A DNA stretch of 64,000 bases from Cognatazoarcus halotolerans (GTDB lineage: Bacteria > Pseudomonadota > Gammaproteobacteria > Burkholderiales > Rhodocyclaceae), in NCBI RefSeq assembly GCF_009800965.1, contig NZ_WUAF01000015.1, positions 20,367 to 84,366 on the forward strand, written 5' to 3'. This document shows positions 28,355 to 38,762 of this stretch, piece after piece; position 1 is the first letter of the stretch; the number at the start of each line of letters is the position of its first letter. Both the position numbers and the translations under genes were made by a program. The notes beneath the pieces are model-generated. The model worked only from the letters and a program-made list of their open reading frames with translations, did not search any database and was not told the DNA's origin.

Positions 28355-29448
28355 TGGCTCACCCAGGGCAGGTCGATCGCGGCGCGAAAGCGCCCGGGCG
28401 CCGCTTCGCCGCAGACCAGCGCCCCACGGCCGCCAAAGCGTGCGCGCAGCCGCTCGGCAACGTTGCGCAGACCGACGCCCATGCCGGGCATGCCGGCGGC
28501 CTGAGCCGTGGGCATGTCGTTCTCCACCACGATGTGCAGACGGTCGGCCTCGCGCCGCGCGGCCAGCAGGATCTCGACCGGCCCGGTGGCGGAGCCGACG
28601 CCGTGCTTGATCGCGTTTTCGATGAGCGGCTGCAGGATCAGGCTCGGCACCCGCGCGCCGAGGACGTTGTCCGGCGTGTCGATCCGCAGATGCATGCGGT
28701 CGGAGAAACGCTCGCGTTCGATCTCGAGATAGTCGTGCTGCAGGGCGAGTTCGTCAGCCAGGCTGACGTCGTGCATCGGGTCGAGCGACAGGGTCGTGCG
28801 CAGAAAGGTGGACAGCGACAGCACCATGCGCCCGGCGCGGCGGGTCGAGTCCTCCTCGATGAGGCCAGCGATGGCGTTGAGCGTGTTGAACAGGAAGTGC
28901 GGATTGACCTGGTAGCGCAGGGCGCGCATCTGCGCCGCCAGCGCCTCTTCGCGGGCGGCAGCGAGGCGCTGCTCGCGGTCCCGCACCTCGAAGCTGTACA
29001 GCAGGCTGATGAACAGGCAGTTCCAGCCGAACAGCATGGACGCACCCTCGATCAGCGTATAGCCGGAATACATCGGGTCGAAGCTGACCGGCGTGGGGTA
29101 CTGGCAGATCGTGTAGTTGATGAAATCGATGGCGGTGAACAGCGGCGCCGCCACCGCGGTGAGCGCGAAGCTGAGCAGCGCCTTGCGGATGAACGTGACG
29201 TCGCGCTGGCGCAGCAGGGCCCGCGACATCACGTAGGTCATGAGCGCGCAGGCGCCGAACATCACCAGCTTGAGCGGGGCCGATTCCAGTGGGTCGATGC
29301 CGATGAAGATGCCCAGCACGGTGTCGGCGACGAACATGCAAAGCCAGTAGATCACGCCCAGCCGCAGGGCCGAGCGGCGCAATGCGGAGCGGAAGTCACT
29401 CACGGTGTCGTGCCCGGGCTGTTGGGTCTGGAATGTCATGGTCTTCAT
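28351..29448 (-). CDS. LytS/AlgZ-type sensor histidine kinase
   Basis: A 365-residue membrane kinase with about five or six N-terminal hydrophobic segments. The His_kinase domain carries the phosphoacceptor motif QVNPHFLFNTLNAIAGLIEED, and the ATPase domain has LILQPLIENAIKHGVG and GMGVGLRNVAERL. Such kinases pair with LytTR regulators. Its partner gene overlaps its stop codon but is interrupted by TGA, so this kinase may now lack a functional output. Confidence 0.88.
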   Translation of the reverse strand: MKTMTFQTQQPGHDTVSDFRSALRRSALRLGVIYWLCMFVADTVLGIFIGIDPLESAPLKLVMFGACALMTYVMSRALLRQRDVTFIRKALLSFALTAVAAPLFTAIDFINYTICQYPTPVSFDPMYSGYTLIEGASMLFGWNCLFISLLYSFEVRDREQRLAAAREEALAAQMRALRYQVNPHFLFNTLNAIAGLIEEDSTRRAGRMVLSLSTFLRTTLSLDPMHDVSLADELALQHDYLEIERERFSDRMHLRIDTPDNVLGARVPSLILQPLIENAIKHGVGSATGPVEILLAARREADRLHIVVENDMPTAQAAGMPGMGVGLRNVAERLRARFGGRGALVCGEAAPGRFRAAIDLPWVSQ

Positions 29449-29689
29449 GGTCGCTCCACCGGGTCATCGTGGCGTGCAGTTCGTCGACGGAAACAAGCCA
29501 TTGGTCGAAATTCGCGCGATCCATCCGCATCGCCGATGCGGTTCGTCTGGTGTCGCGAGAACAGCCGCCATCGGCTCAATAGAATCCGATTGACATCGGT
29601 CACGGTCAAGCACAACGTCATCGCGCTGGCCGTGCCATAGCAAATCGCGTGGCGCCGGCATGCGCCACCATCAGGCCCAAGGAGCACCC

Positions 29690-30448
29690 ATGAAGATACG
29701 CATCGAATTAATCGTTTCCCTGCTGGCGGCCGGGATGACCGCAGGCACCGCAAACGCCGCCCTGCAAGGGCGCGACCTGGACGGCAACCTGGCCACCTAC
29801 GAGGCCTACTACGATACCGAGCTGGACGTCACCTGGCTGGCCGACGCCAACTTCGCCAGGACCTCCGGCTTCCACCAAACCGGCGCGCTGACCTGGTATG
29901 AGGCCAACGACTGGGCCGCCGCCCTGAGCTTCACCGATGGCGTGCATGTCTACGACAACTGGCGCCTGCCCGACGTCAATCCCCTGAACGGCACCGCCTT
30001 CGACTACACCCCCAGCCTCAACGGCAGCACCGACCGGGGCTACAACGTGAGCGCCCCGGGTTCGGCCTCCGCTGGCAGCAAGCAGAGCGAGATTGCCTAC
30101 CTGTTCTACAACACCCTCGGCAACAAATCGATCTGCAAGCCCGAGACCTCCACCTTCGGCTGCGACGGCCCCCAACCGGGCTGGGGCGACTTTAACTCCG
30201 GGCCGTTCTCCAGCGTCAACATCAGTTCGTTCTGGACTGCCACGTCCTACGATGCCGCCGCGGGCGAAGCCTGGGACTTCGATTTCTACGGCGGCGCCCA
30301 GGGAAGCAACCTCAGGGGCGCCCGCTTCTACGCCTGGGCCCTCACCGACGGTGACGTCGCAGCCGTGCCCGAGGGAGACACCTGGGCGATGATGCTGGCC
30401 GGTCTCGGCCTGATCGGCGTACTCGCCCGGCGCCGCTGTCAGGATTGA
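29690..30448 (+). CDS. PEP-CTERM sorted exported protein with DUF1566-like domain
   Basis: 252 residues from the ATG at 29690, with AAGGAG upstream. A signal peptide (VSLLAAGMTAGTANA) is followed by a Tyr/Trp-rich domain resembling DUF1566/Lcl-like modules (LTWYEANDWAAAL, DNWRLPDVNPLNG, SSFWTATSYDA). The tail VPEGDTWAMMLAGLGLIGV followed by ARRR is a PEP-CTERM sorting signal, with PEG in place of the usual PEP. Such proteins are processed by an exosortase encoded elsewhere and are usually linked to exopolysaccharide. Confidence 0.85.
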   Translation: MKIRIELIVSLLAAGMTAGTANAALQGRDLDGNLATYEAYYDTELDVTWLADANFARTSGFHQTGALTWYEANDWAAALSFTDGVHVYDNWRLPDVNPLNGTAFDYTPSLNGSTDRGYNVSAPGSASAGSKQSEIAYLFYNTLGNKSICKPETSTFGCDGPQPGWGDFNSGPFSSVNISSFWTATSYDAAAGEAWDFDFYGGAQGSNLRGARFYAWALTDGDVAAVPEGDTWAMMLAGLGLIGVLARRRCQD

Positions 30449-30469
30449 AGACCGGCCGGTTGGTAGGCT

Positions 30470-30572
30470 GGGGTCAGGTAGAGCACGTTCCCACAGGTTC
30501 CGTGGGCCGTGGAATGGTTGCAATAGGGTGAATCGCAACGAGGTTTGGTGGAATTATGCTAGACCTGACCCC
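30470..30572. repeat. REP/MITE-like element with 10-bp terminal inverted repeats
   Basis: GGGGTCAGGT at 30470-30479 and its exact inverse ACCTGACCCC at 30563-30572 bound a 103-bp noncoding element. Matching partially continues inward (GAGC against the inverse of GCTAGA). The size and ends resemble short palindromic elements mobilised by REP-associated tyrosine transposases; no such transposase is in the window. Confidence 0.6.
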
Positions 30573-30659
30573 TATTTTACGCATGTTGGCTGCCACCTCT
30601 GATCAGTTTCGCTCTGAGCTGCTCGGGGCTATGACATGAAGGTGCGATAGCCCTGAAGG

Positions 30660-31550
30660 TTAGGCCTCATCTTCACCGTACCTCCCGTACCAACTGCTAG
30701 TATCAACCTGCAGACCATCATCCTCGACTTCGAGCTCGTCCGGTTCTGTAACCCAGCTATAAAGGTGGCACTCGAATGGGAATGACTCTGACATGACGGC
30801 TCCCATGTCATTCTTTATGTCTGAGTTCGATCCCCACTGGAGTTCGGCACCTATCATGCCCGTGGCGCGAAACATGACTCTATCGTGCGTGATGCTGGTG
30901 ACGGTTACTTTGTCGACGTAGACCTCATCAACGCAGTGATGGGTGGCAATTTCGTCAATCGCACCGATAGTTTCGCGAATAGTCTCAAACACAACAGCAT
31001 CATCCACTTGATCCCATAGGGCTGACGTGATCTGGTGACGACACTTTGAAATAGTGGCCAGCAGATCCGCAACAGCTTGCTCAGTTTGTGTGGCTAGCTT
31101 ATCTATCTCGCCTTGATCGATACCAAACACCTCCGGCTCTATGTGCGTGAACTTGCTCAGTCGATCAATTGCCCTAACAAGTGCTGAGTGAATGTCCGCC
31201 GTCTCTAGCGACAGAATATCGCGCACATACTCGTCGGATAGCCCTCCTTGGACCGCAAAGTAAGCCCTCTGCCGCCGCGTCACGCCGTTTGGCTTGGACG
31301 TTTGGTTCTGATACCACTCGCATGCGATGACGGAATCCAAAGGAGCGAGCCGCTCTAGCAGATGGCGAACGAGTTCACGCATCGCGTATGCGAAGTTGCT
31401 GAACCGAAGTGGATTGTTCTGGTCAGCCAAGTTTCGATGCGCAGCCTGATAAAGCTGTAGCTCGAAACCGGGTAGAAGCGATGCAGCAATGGTAGCGTCC
31501 ATGCCGAGGATGAGGCCAACTTTTGTTTTCGGGCGACAGTATTCCCGCAT
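30660..31550 (-). CDS. Unknown protein, lower-GC accessory gene
   Basis: Up to 296 residues; an internal ATG at 31502 (MDATIAASLLPGFELQLYQA) is an alternative start. It is soluble, has no signal peptide, and is mostly helical in the first 200 residues (FAYAMRELVRHLLERLAP, VTRRQRAYFAVQGGLSDEYV, IDRLSKFTHIEPEVF), then beta-rich with an acidic C-terminus. Base composition is visibly less GC-rich than the neighbours, and a MITE-like element sits just downstream, suggesting transfer. It might belong to the predicted pPIWI-associating nuclease group, but I cannot confirm that. Confidence 0.65.
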   Translation of the reverse strand: MREYCRPKTKVGLILGMDATIAASLLPGFELQLYQAAHRNLADQNNPLRFSNFAYAMRELVRHLLERLAPLDSVIACEWYQNQTSKPNGVTRRQRAYFAVQGGLSDEYVRDILSLETADIHSALVRAIDRLSKFTHIEPEVFGIDQGEIDKLATQTEQAVADLLATISKCRHQITSALWDQVDDAVVFETIRETIGAIDEIATHHCVDEVYVDKVTVTSITHDRVMFRATGMIGAELQWGSNSDIKNDMGAVMSESFPFECHLYSWVTEPDELEVEDDGLQVDTSSWYGRYGEDEA

Positions 31551-31867
31551 GCCATCGGAACCCCAGATAACATGTACAGCAAGTCGCTGTTTAAATTAGG
31601 AAACCAGGAACAACGGAAAATAAAAGGGCAGGGAAAGGAGCAATCGACAGAATGGTGTGCCGATCCGATCCATGTGGTGTTCAGGCGGAAAGCATATCGA
31701 ATCAGTTGAGCAACGGCTATCCCGAGTGGGTATCAACCAGTTACTCCTGCACAGAGCCGAACAAACAGAACACTGCCTTAGACCAGGCGCTCAAACCTCC
31801 CTTCGCCTGAAGCAAAAAACGGCGACCACCCGGCCGCCGTTTCTGAGTGAAAACCCCCTGCGAGTGC
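31551..31867. other. Intergenic region with proX terminator
   Basis: About 317 bp between two leftward genes, lower in GC near 31580-31650. It holds the proX terminator at its right end and presumably the promoter of the unknown gene. No further gene is supported. Confidence 0.4.
31813..31842 (-). terminator. Rho-independent terminator after proX
   Basis: Read leftward, AACGGCG and CGCCGTT form a stem with an eleven-base loop, followed directly by a run of T (the AAAAAA on the + strand at 31814-31819). It lies 26 bp beyond the proX stop. Confidence 0.75.
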
Positions 31868-32881
31868 TTACTTCGCCGCTTCGCGTGCTGCCTTCAGCCA
31901 GCCGTCGTAGGTGGCACGGTGGGCCTTGATCCAGCCGGTGACATGGCGCTGGATGTCAGCCGGCTTCGTTTCGCCGTCGCGCATGCGCTTGTTCTGCGCG
32001 CTGATGTCGTTGTTGGAGAGCTTCATGATCGCGAACAGCTTGCCTGCGGCGGGGTTCTTTTCGACCCACGCGCGGTTGGCGACGATCTGCTGGTTATTGG
32101 CCTGGAAGCCGTAGTTTGAACCGTCCGGCAGGGCGGTATCGATGTCCTTGCGCTCACCGGGCAGACTCGAGAAGGGCACCTGCAGCCACACCACGTCCTT
32201 GTTCGGAACCAGCACGCCGCTCACCCAGTAGGGCGTCCACGTGTAATAGAGGATGGGCTGGCCCTGCTTGTAACGGGCAATGGTGTCGGCGATGATCGCC
32301 GCGTAGGAACCCTGGCGGTGGGTCACGGTGTCACGCAGGCCGTAGGCATCGAGGTGGTGTTCGATGACCTTCTCGCAGCCCCAGCCCGGGTTGCAGCCGG
32401 CGAGGTCGGCCTTGCCGTCACCGTCGGAATCGAAGAGCTTGGCGAGCTTGGGGTCCTTGAGCTGATCGATGCGCTTGATGCCGTACTTGTCGGCGGTCTT
32501 CTTGTCGATCAGGTAGCCCTGCAGCGCGCCTTCGGAATACACCCCCTCGCGATACAGCTTGGCATCACCGCCGGCCTTCTCGTAGAAATCGACATGCAGC
32601 GGATTCCAGTGGTCCGCCATGAAGGTGGCATCGCCGTTGGCGAGCGCGATGTGGCCTGCGGCGTATTCGATTTCCTTGATCGGCTGCACCGTGTAGCCGA
32701 GGTCCTTGAGTGCCTGCATGACCAGCTCGGTCTGGAAGGTTTCCTCGGCGATCGAACTCTTGATCGGCTGCACCGTGACGCCTTTGCCGGGCATGTCTTC
32801 CGCCGCGGCCGACAGCGGCAATGCGGCACTCAGGGCGAGTGCCATGCCGCCCAGCAGGTTCTTCAGGAAGGTCCTTTTCAT
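31868..32881 (-). CDS. proX: Glycine betaine/proline ABC transporter substrate-binding protein
   Basis: 337 residues from the ATG at 32881; the open frame extends upstream into the proW region without homology. The signal peptide ends LSAAAE, then a ProX-like mature domain follows: [34 protein letters not shown] with aromatic residues of the betaine-binding cage, and [12 protein letters not shown]. Cys residues in GCNPGWGC match the family disulfide. It captures compatible solutes in the periplasm for ProVW. It is the last gene of proV-proW-proX. Confidence 0.95.
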   Translation of the reverse strand: MKRTFLKNLLGGMALALSAALPLSAAAEDMPGKGVTVQPIKSSIAEETFQTELVMQALKDLGYTVQPIKEIEYAAGHIALANGDATFMADHWNPLHVDFYEKAGGDAKLYREGVYSEGALQGYLIDKKTADKYGIKRIDQLKDPKLAKLFDSDGDGKADLAGCNPGWGCEKVIEHHLDAYGLRDTVTHRQGSYAAIIADTIARYKQGQPILYYTWTPYWVSGVLVPNKDVVWLQVPFSSLPGERKDIDTALPDGSNYGFQANNQQIVANRAWVEKNPAAGKLFAIMKLSNNDISAQNKRMRDGETKPADIQRHVTGWIKAHRATYDGWLKAAREAAK

Positions 32882-32921
32882 CAATTCGTACTCCTTCTGG
32901 TGATTCGTTCCGTCTTCACGC

Positions 32922-34109
32922 TCACGCGTGACGATGTCCGGTGTTGCCCGCGCCATTGGCGGTGCGACGTTTGAGGGCGAGCAGCGCGCCCAGCGGCCCG
33001 CTCTCGTACCAGCGACCGCGCTTGCGCTCGCGGCTGGCCATGGCCTGGGTGATGCGGTCCAGCACGATGGCGAGGATGACGATGCCGAGGCCGCCGATGG
33101 TGGCAAGACCCATGTCGAGCCGGCCGATGCCGCGCAGCACCATCTGGCCAAGGCCGCCAACCGCGATCATCGAGGCGATCACCACCATCGACAGCGCCAG
33201 CATCAGAGTCTGGTTGATGCCGGCCATGATGGTCGGCATGGCGAGCGGCAGCTGCACCTTGGTGAGCAACTGCCAGGGTGATGCGCCGAAGGCGCGCGAT
33301 GCCTCGATGAGATCCGGCCGCACCTGGCGGATACCGAGATTGGTAAGCCGGATGAAGGGCGGAAGGGCAAAGACGATGGTCACCATCACCCCCGGCACGT
33401 TGCCGATGCCGAAAAGCATCACCACCGGCACCAGGTACACAAAGGCCGGCGTGGTCTGCATCGCGTCGAGCAGCGGCCGGACGAGGGCTTCGATGCGGTC
33501 GTTGCGCGCCATCAGAATGCCCAGCGGCAAGCCCAGCACCATGCAGAAGAACACCGAGGTGATGACCAACGCGAGGGTCACCATCGCCTGGTCCCAGGCA
33601 CCGATGAGCCCGATCACGAGCAGCGAGATCACCGTGCCGATGGCCAGCCGGCGGCCGCTTGCCTGCCACGCGACGAGCGCGATCAGGGCAATCATGAGCA
33701 AAGGCGGAACCGCCTGCAGGCCGTGCTCGATGCCGGTGAGACTCGCATCGATCGGCACCCGCACTGCCTGGAAAGCCGGGCGGAAGTGGTCGACCACCCA
33801 GTTGAGCCCGTGATCGACCCAGTCGTCGAGCGGGACCACAGCATCGTTGAAGGGATGGACGATGTCGAAGCCGCCACCGTTCCCCACGTCCGGCGCGGGT
33901 GGCTGGCCGAGCCAATCGCTGCTGGCATCGGGCACTGCAGCAGGTACCTGGGCGGCAGCCCCGTCGCCGCCGGCAGGTGCGGACCACGGGTTTGGCGCAG
34001 CGGCCTCGGGTGCCGGCGCGGAGCCGGCCGACCAGGGGTTGCTGCCGGCCGCGGCGGGTGCTTCTTCGGCGGGCGCGGCGGCCCAGGGATTTCCGGCTTG
34101 CTCGCTCAT
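32922..34109 (-). CDS. proW: Glycine betaine/proline ABC transporter permease
   Basis: A 395-residue permease. The membrane part from about residue 130 carries the ABC permease EAA-type loop ([27 protein letters not shown]) and typical ProW helices. The first ~70 residues are a hydrophilic Ala/Pro-rich tail with three NPW repeats (NPWAAA, NPWSAG, NPWSAP), longer than in many homologues and probably cytoplasmic and disordered. The start overlaps the proV stop by four bases, and proX follows after 40 bp. Confidence 0.95.
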   Translation of the reverse strand: MSEQAGNPWAAAPAEEAPAAAGSNPWSAGSAPAPEAAAPNPWSAPAGGDGAAAQVPAAVPDASSDWLGQPPAPDVGNGGGFDIVHPFNDAVVPLDDWVDHGLNWVVDHFRPAFQAVRVPIDASLTGIEHGLQAVPPLLMIALIALVAWQASGRRLAIGTVISLLVIGLIGAWDQAMVTLALVITSVFFCMVLGLPLGILMARNDRIEALVRPLLDAMQTTPAFVYLVPVVMLFGIGNVPGVMVTIVFALPPFIRLTNLGIRQVRPDLIEASRAFGASPWQLLTKVQLPLAMPTIMAGINQTLMLALSMVVIASMIAVGGLGQMVLRGIGRLDMGLATIGGLGIVILAIVLDRITQAMASRERKRGRWYESGPLGALLALKRRTANGAGNTGHRHA

Positions 34110-35320
34110 TGGCTGGCCTCCGCGGTTGATGTCTGCTGGTGCAGGAATTCGAGCATGGTGTTGCGGGTGATCGCGCCGCGGTAGCGACCCTTTGCATCGA
34201 CCACCGGCAGGCCGTAGGGATGAAGGGTGAGCGGCTCGTAGAGATCGACGATCGACTGGTCTTCAGTGACCACGTGCACCTCCGGCAGGAAGGCCTGGCG
34301 CAGCTTGGGATCGTCACTCTCGCGGGCCACCCGCTTGAGCGACTCGACCGATACCACGCCCATTAGGCGCTGGTCGGGGCTGACCACGTAGCCGAATTCG
34401 CGGTCGTGGGTACGTAAGCGTTCGAGCGCGCTGCGCACCCCCATGCCGGCATGGTCGATGATGTTCACCTGGGTCTTGCGGGCGATGTCGGCGGCGGACA
34501 GGATCGAGGTCGCATCGACGCCGCGGAAGAAGGAGCGCACGTAATCGTTGGCCGGGTTGCGCAGGATCTCCTCGGCGGTGCCGACCTGCACCACGTTGCC
34601 GCCTTCCATGATGGCGATACGGTCGCCGATGCGGATCGCCTCGTCGAGGTCGTGCGAAATGAAGATGATGGTGCGCTTCTGGCCGGCCTGCAGCTTGACC
34701 AGCTCGTCCTGCATCTCGGTGCGGATCAGCGGATCGAGCGCCGAGAAGGCCTCGTCCATGAGCAGCACCTCGGGGTCGTTGGCAAGCGCACGGGCGAGGC
34801 CCACGCGCTGCTGCATGCCGCCCGACAGTTCGTCCGGAAAGCTTGCCGCCCATTCGGCGAGACCCACCTGGCCGAGCGCCGCCAGGGCACGCTCGTTGCG
34901 GCTGGCCTCGGGCTCGCCGGCTAGCATCAGCCCGAAGGCGGTGTTTTCCAGCACCGTGAGATGAGGCATCAGCGCGAAGGACTGGAACACCATGCTGATG
35001 CTGCGACGCCGGAACGCCCGCAGCTCCTCTTCCGACATTTTCGCGATGTCGCGGTCATCGACCAGAACCTGGCCCGCGGTCGGCTCGATGAGCCTGTTGA
35101 GCAGCCGCACGAGGGTGGACTTTCCCGATCCCGAGAGGCCCATGACGACGAAGATCTCGCCCTCATAAACCTCGAAGGAGGCGTCATTGACGCCCAGGGT
35201 ATGGCCGGTGCGGGAAAAGATCTCGGCCTTGTCGAGCCCTTTTTCGACCAGTTTCATCGCGCCCTGGGGATCGTCCCCGAAGACCTTGTACAGATTCTTG
35301 ATGACCAGCTTCGGCTTCAT
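34106..35320 (-). CDS. proV: Glycine betaine/proline ABC transporter ATP-binding protein
   Basis: 404 residues. Walker A is GLSGSGKST near residue 61, the signature is [15 protein letters not shown], Walker B is [13 protein letters not shown] and the H-loop is [10 protein letters not shown]. Two C-terminal CBS domains (from about residue 280) usually sense ionic strength in this family. The ATPase energises uptake of betaine or proline under osmotic stress. It is the first gene of the operon, with a 353-bp region upstream that likely carries its promoter. Confidence 0.96.
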   Translation of the reverse strand: MKPKLVIKNLYKVFGDDPQGAMKLVEKGLDKAEIFSRTGHTLGVNDASFEVYEGEIFVVMGLSGSGKSTLVRLLNRLIEPTAGQVLVDDRDIAKMSEEELRAFRRRSISMVFQSFALMPHLTVLENTAFGLMLAGEPEASRNERALAALGQVGLAEWAASFPDELSGGMQQRVGLARALANDPEVLLMDEAFSALDPLIRTEMQDELVKLQAGQKRTIIFISHDLDEAIRIGDRIAIMEGGNVVQVGTAEEILRNPANDYVRSFFRGVDATSILSAADIARKTQVNIIDHAGMGVRSALERLRTHDREFGYVVSPDQRLMGVVSVESLKRVARESDDPKLRQAFLPEVHVVTEDQSIVDLYEPLTLHPYGLPVVDAKGRYRGAITRNTMLEFLHQQTSTAEASQ

Positions 35321-35673
35321 TGACTGAAGGCCGGCGCGCGGAACTGAATCACTTCACGGAGAAGAAACCTGATCGATCCACAAGCATCCGGAGCAAGGCC
35401 GGAGACGACTGCCGGGGAGGCAGTCCGGGCGTGAATCGATGCGCCAGATCGCGGCAGGAGACACCTCGTCGGTGCGTCCTGAAACGCCAGCTCTATGTAA
35501 TTGGTAAGGCGCGACTATAGCAGATGTATTTGCATAAATATAGTTCAACGCCTCGCACGATAGATCCAGACTATTCACACGACATCGTCCGCCGGGTTTC
35601 CCTGGATCCATGGGCGAAAAAAATCCCGTGACCCATCAGGGACACGGGACTGTATCGGCGGGCGCTGTGCGGC
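35321..35673. other. Upstream region of proVWX and ybiT terminator
   Basis: No gene is supported. The AT-rich block near 35516-35550 (TATAG and AAATATAGTTCAA on the + strand) is the best candidate for the leftward proV promoter, although the -35/-10 spacing is not convincing. The ybiT terminator lies at 35617-35650. Confidence 0.45.
35617..35650 (-). terminator. Rho-independent terminator after ybiT
   Basis: Leftward reading gives TCCCGTG, a twelve-base loop, CACGGGA and then seven T residues. It lies 24 bp past the ybiT stop. Confidence 0.85.
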
Positions 35674-37293
35674 TTACTCGATACCCTGGCTCGCCAGATA
35701 TTCCTCGTAGGTACCGCGGTAGTCGATGATGCGATGATCCTGCTTGATCTCCAGCACCCGCGTCGCCACCGACGAGACGAACTCGCGGTCGTGCGAGACG
35801 AAGAACAGGGTGCCATTGAAATCGGCAATGCCGAGGTTGAGCGCCTCGATCGATTCCATGTCCAGGTGGTTGGTCGGCTCGTCGAGCAACAGCACGTTCT
35901 TGCGCTGAAGCATCAGCTTGCCGAAACTCATGCGACCCTGCTCGCCACCCGAGATCACCCGCACCGGCTTGCGCACTTCATCGCCCTTGAAGAGCAGGCG
36001 GCCCAGGGTGCCGCGGATGAGGGTCTCGGCGTCGTCACCCTCGTAGCCGCCTTCGCGCACGTAGCCACTGATCCAGTCGGTAAGGCTCTCGTCGCTGTCG
36101 AAGTCGGCCGAATGGTCCTGCGCGTAGTAGCCCAGGCGTGCCTTCTCAGCCCACTTGATGGTGCCCTTCTGCGGCTTGAGTTCGCCCATCAGGAGCTTCA
36201 TCAGCGTGGTCTTGCCAACGCCGTTCTCGCCGATCACCGCGATCTTGTCGCCCGCATCGGCGGTGAAGCTGAAGTTCTTGATGATGGTCTCGCCGTCATC
36301 GTAAGCAAAGGTGAGGTTCTCGATCTCGACGGCCTGACGGTGCAGCTTTTCCTTCTCGTCGTACTCGAAGCGGATCCACGGATACTGGCGGCTCGACGGC
36401 TTGAATTCCTCGATCTTGATCTTCTCGATCTGCTTCGCCCGGCTGGTGGCCTGACGCGCCTTCGATTTGTTGGCCGAGAAACGGCGCACGAACTCCTGCA
36501 GCTCGGCGACCTTCTCCTTGGCCTTCTGGTTGGCCGCCGACTGGCGCTCGCGGGCCTGCGTGGAGGCCTCGATGTAGTCGTCCCAGGTACCCGGCCACAC
36601 CTGGATGCGGCCGTAGTCGAGGTCGGCCATGTGGGTGCATACCTGGTTCAGGAAGTGACGGTCGTGGGAGATGATGATCATCGTGCTTTCGCGCTGGTTG
36701 AGCACATGCTCGAGCCAGCGGATGGTGTCGATGTCGAGGTTGTTGGTCGGTTCGTCGAGCAGCAGGATGTCCGGGTTCGCGAACAGTGCCTGGCACAGCA
36801 GCACCCGCAGCTTCCAGCCCGGCGCCACGTGGCTCATCGCGCCGCCATGCTGCTCGGTGGGGATGCCCACCCCGAGCAACAGCTCGCCCGCGCGCGCCTC
36901 GGCAGTGTAGCCGTCGTATTCGGCAAACTTGCCCTCGAGCTCGGCGGCATGCATGTAGTCGTCTTCGGTCGCCTCCGGGTTGGCGTAGATGGCGTCCTTT
37001 TCCTGCATGCACTTCCACATGTCCTCGTGGCCCATCATCACCACGTCGAGCACCCGGAAGTCTTCGTAGGCGAACTGGTCCTGCCTGAGGAAGGCCATGC
37101 GCTCACCGGTGTCGAGCGACACATTGCCGGCGCTCGGTTCGAGCACCCCGGCGAGGATCTTCATGAAGGTGGACTTGCCGGCACCGTTGGCGCCGATCAG
37201 GCCGTAGCGGTTACCGTCGCCGAACTTGACGGAAACGTTCTCGAAGAGGGGCTTGGCCCCGAACTGCATGGTGATGTTGTTGGCGATGAGCAC
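35674..37293 (-). CDS. ybiT: ABC-F family ATPase YbiT
   Basis: 539 residues from a GTG at 37293 with CAGGAAG upstream. It has two ABC domains: [17 protein letters not shown] with [19 protein letters not shown], and [16 protein letters not shown] with [19 protein letters not shown]. Between them is the linker with the P-site tRNA interaction motif region ([20 protein letters not shown]). It has no membrane segments. ABC-F proteins bind the ribosome E site; the opening [19 protein letters not shown] matches YbiT better than EttA or Uup. Confidence 0.92.
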   Translation of the reverse strand: MLIANNITMQFGAKPLFENVSVKFGDGNRYGLIGANGAGKSTFMKILAGVLEPSAGNVSLDTGERMAFLRQDQFAYEDFRVLDVVMMGHEDMWKCMQEKDAIYANPEATEDDYMHAAELEGKFAEYDGYTAEARAGELLLGVGIPTEQHGGAMSHVAPGWKLRVLLCQALFANPDILLLDEPTNNLDIDTIRWLEHVLNQRESTMIIISHDRHFLNQVCTHMADLDYGRIQVWPGTWDDYIEASTQARERQSAANQKAKEKVAELQEFVRRFSANKSKARQATSRAKQIEKIKIEEFKPSSRQYPWIRFEYDEKEKLHRQAVEIENLTFAYDDGETIIKNFSFTADAGDKIAVIGENGVGKTTLMKLLMGELKPQKGTIKWAEKARLGYYAQDHSADFDSDESLTDWISGYVREGGYEGDDAETLIRGTLGRLLFKGDEVRKPVRVISGGEQGRMSFGKLMLQRKNVLLLDEPTNHLDMESIEALNLGIADFNGTLFFVSHDREFVSSVATRVLEIKQDHRIIDYRGTYEEYLASQGIE

Positions 37294-37306
37294 GTGCGGA
37301 CTTCCT

Positions 37307-37340
37307 GCAAAAAACAAAGCGCCGGGCAAGCGGCCGGCGC
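37307..37340 (-). terminator. Rho-independent terminator after the MFS gene
   Basis: Leftward reading gives GCGCCGG, an eight-base loop, CCGGCGC and a T-rich tail (TTTGTTTTTTG). It lies between the MFS stop at 37395 and the ybiT start, insulating the two. Confidence 0.75.
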
Positions 37341-37394
37341 ACTTTTCGCCGCGATTCTACCATTCCTTCAATGACATGGCAGCCCTCCGGCGAC

Positions 37395-38609
37395 TCACGA
37401 TTGTGCGCGCCGCGAGGGCAGCACCAGCAGCGCCACGACCACCGTCGCGGCCAGAGCGGCCCCGGTCAGGAACGTCGCTTCCGGACCAAACTCCGCCCAT
37501 AGGCCACCCGCCAGGGCGCTCGCCAGGAACAGCGCCACCCCCACCACCAGGTTGAACACGCCGAACGCAGTGCCGCGCAGGTTGGCAGGCGCTGCATCGG
37601 CCACCAGTCGCGACAGCAGGCCCTGCGTCAGCCCCATGTGCAGACCCCACAAGGCAGCCCCCACGAAAGCCATCGAGGTATCCGATGCCAAGGCCAGCAC
37701 AACATCGGCCGCCACCAGGACAATGCAGCCGGCCAGCAACAGGCGACGCGGTGCAAGACGATCAGATAGCCAGCCGACCGGGTAGGCACTGAGCGCATAG
37801 ACCACGTTCATGACGATCAGCACCAGCGGGATCCACTGCAACGCGAGTCCGGTCTGCTGCGCCTTGAGGATCAGGAAGGCCTCGCTGAAACGCGCCAACG
37901 TGAATACCGTCCCGAACGCGGCAACCCGCCAGTAAGCGCGGGGCAAGCCACGCCAGCCGCGCAACAGATCGGGACGCGCCTTCCTCGCCGAAACGCCGGC
38001 CGACGGGGGCTCCTTGACCCCGACGATCAGGACCGCGACGGCAATGAAGGCTGGCAGCACCGCTACCCACATCACCGACCGCACATCATCGGCAAACCAG
38101 CCCATCGCAACGATGGCCAGCGCCGGGCCGAGAAAGGCACCCACCGAATCGAGACTCTGCCGCAGGCCGTAGGCAGCGCCGCGACGCTCGGCAGGCACCA
38201 GATCCGCGACCAGTGCATCGCGCGGTGCGCCGCGAATGCCCTTGCCGATGCGATCGACAAAGCGCGCAAGGAACACCCAGGCAATCGATCCGGCCAGCGG
38301 AAACACCGGTTTGGTGAGCGCCGCCATGCCATAGCCAAGCACCGCAAGCGGTTTGCGGCGCCCCAGCCAATCGCTGAGGCTGCCCGAGAAGACCTTGGCG
38401 ATCGCCGCGGTCGCTTCGGCAATACCTTCGAGCAACCCGATGGTGAGCATGCTGGCACCGAGTACGGTCGACAGGAATACCGGCAACAGCGAATGCACGA
38501 GCTCGGACGAGATGTCCATGAACATGGAACACAGGCCCAGCGCCCAGATGCCGCGCGGCATGCCCGATCCGCTCGCACGCGTGTGCTCCGGAAGCTCCTT
38601 TCCAGTCAT
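37395..38609 (-). CDS. Major facilitator superfamily transporter
   Basis: About 404 residues with twelve hydrophobic helices. The MFS loop motif is present as GSLSDWLGRRKPLAVLGYG between helices 2 and 3, with a related GWLSDRLAPRRLLLAG in the second half. The segment RFVDRIGKGIRGAPRDALVAD is characteristic of a group of MFS proteins annotated as drug or metal-resistance permeases. The substrate is unknown. The start is uncertain; an ATG at 38696 is also in frame. It is single-gene, with its own terminator. Confidence 0.83.
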   Translation of the reverse strand: MTGKELPEHTRASGSGMPRGIWALGLCSMFMDISSELVHSLLPVFLSTVLGASMLTIGLLEGIAEATAAIAKVFSGSLSDWLGRRKPLAVLGYGMAALTKPVFPLAGSIAWVFLARFVDRIGKGIRGAPRDALVADLVPAERRGAAYGLRQSLDSVGAFLGPALAIVAMGWFADDVRSVMWVAVLPAFIAVAVLIVGVKEPPSAGVSARKARPDLLRGWRGLPRAYWRVAAFGTVFTLARFSEAFLILKAQQTGLALQWIPLVLIVMNVVYALSAYPVGWLSDRLAPRRLLLAGCIVLVAADVVLALASDTSMAFVGAALWGLHMGLTQGLLSRLVADAAPANLRGTAFGVFNLVVGVALFLASALAGGLWAEFGPEATFLTGAALAATVVVALLVLPSRRAQS

Positions 38610-38762
38610 CCCAGCGTCCCGATCGATCCGAAATTCAAGCATATCCCTGCCCGCATTCTCGATGGCGACTCGAAGGTCCGCCATGAAAATGACCACTTGC
38701 GGATTTACTTATGAATCACTTAGCTTCACCGAACCGACAGAACAACATGGGGGACCGGGAAC

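Noticed and set aside
35516..35550. TTGAAC...TATAGT as a leftward proV promoter
   Set aside because: The spacing is about 23 bp, too long for a normal sigma70 promoter, so it is only noted as an AT-rich candidate region.
35734..37374. 546-residue rightward open frame
   Set aside because: Antisense of ybiT, with Val/Leu/Gly/His/Asp-rich shadow composition and no motifs.
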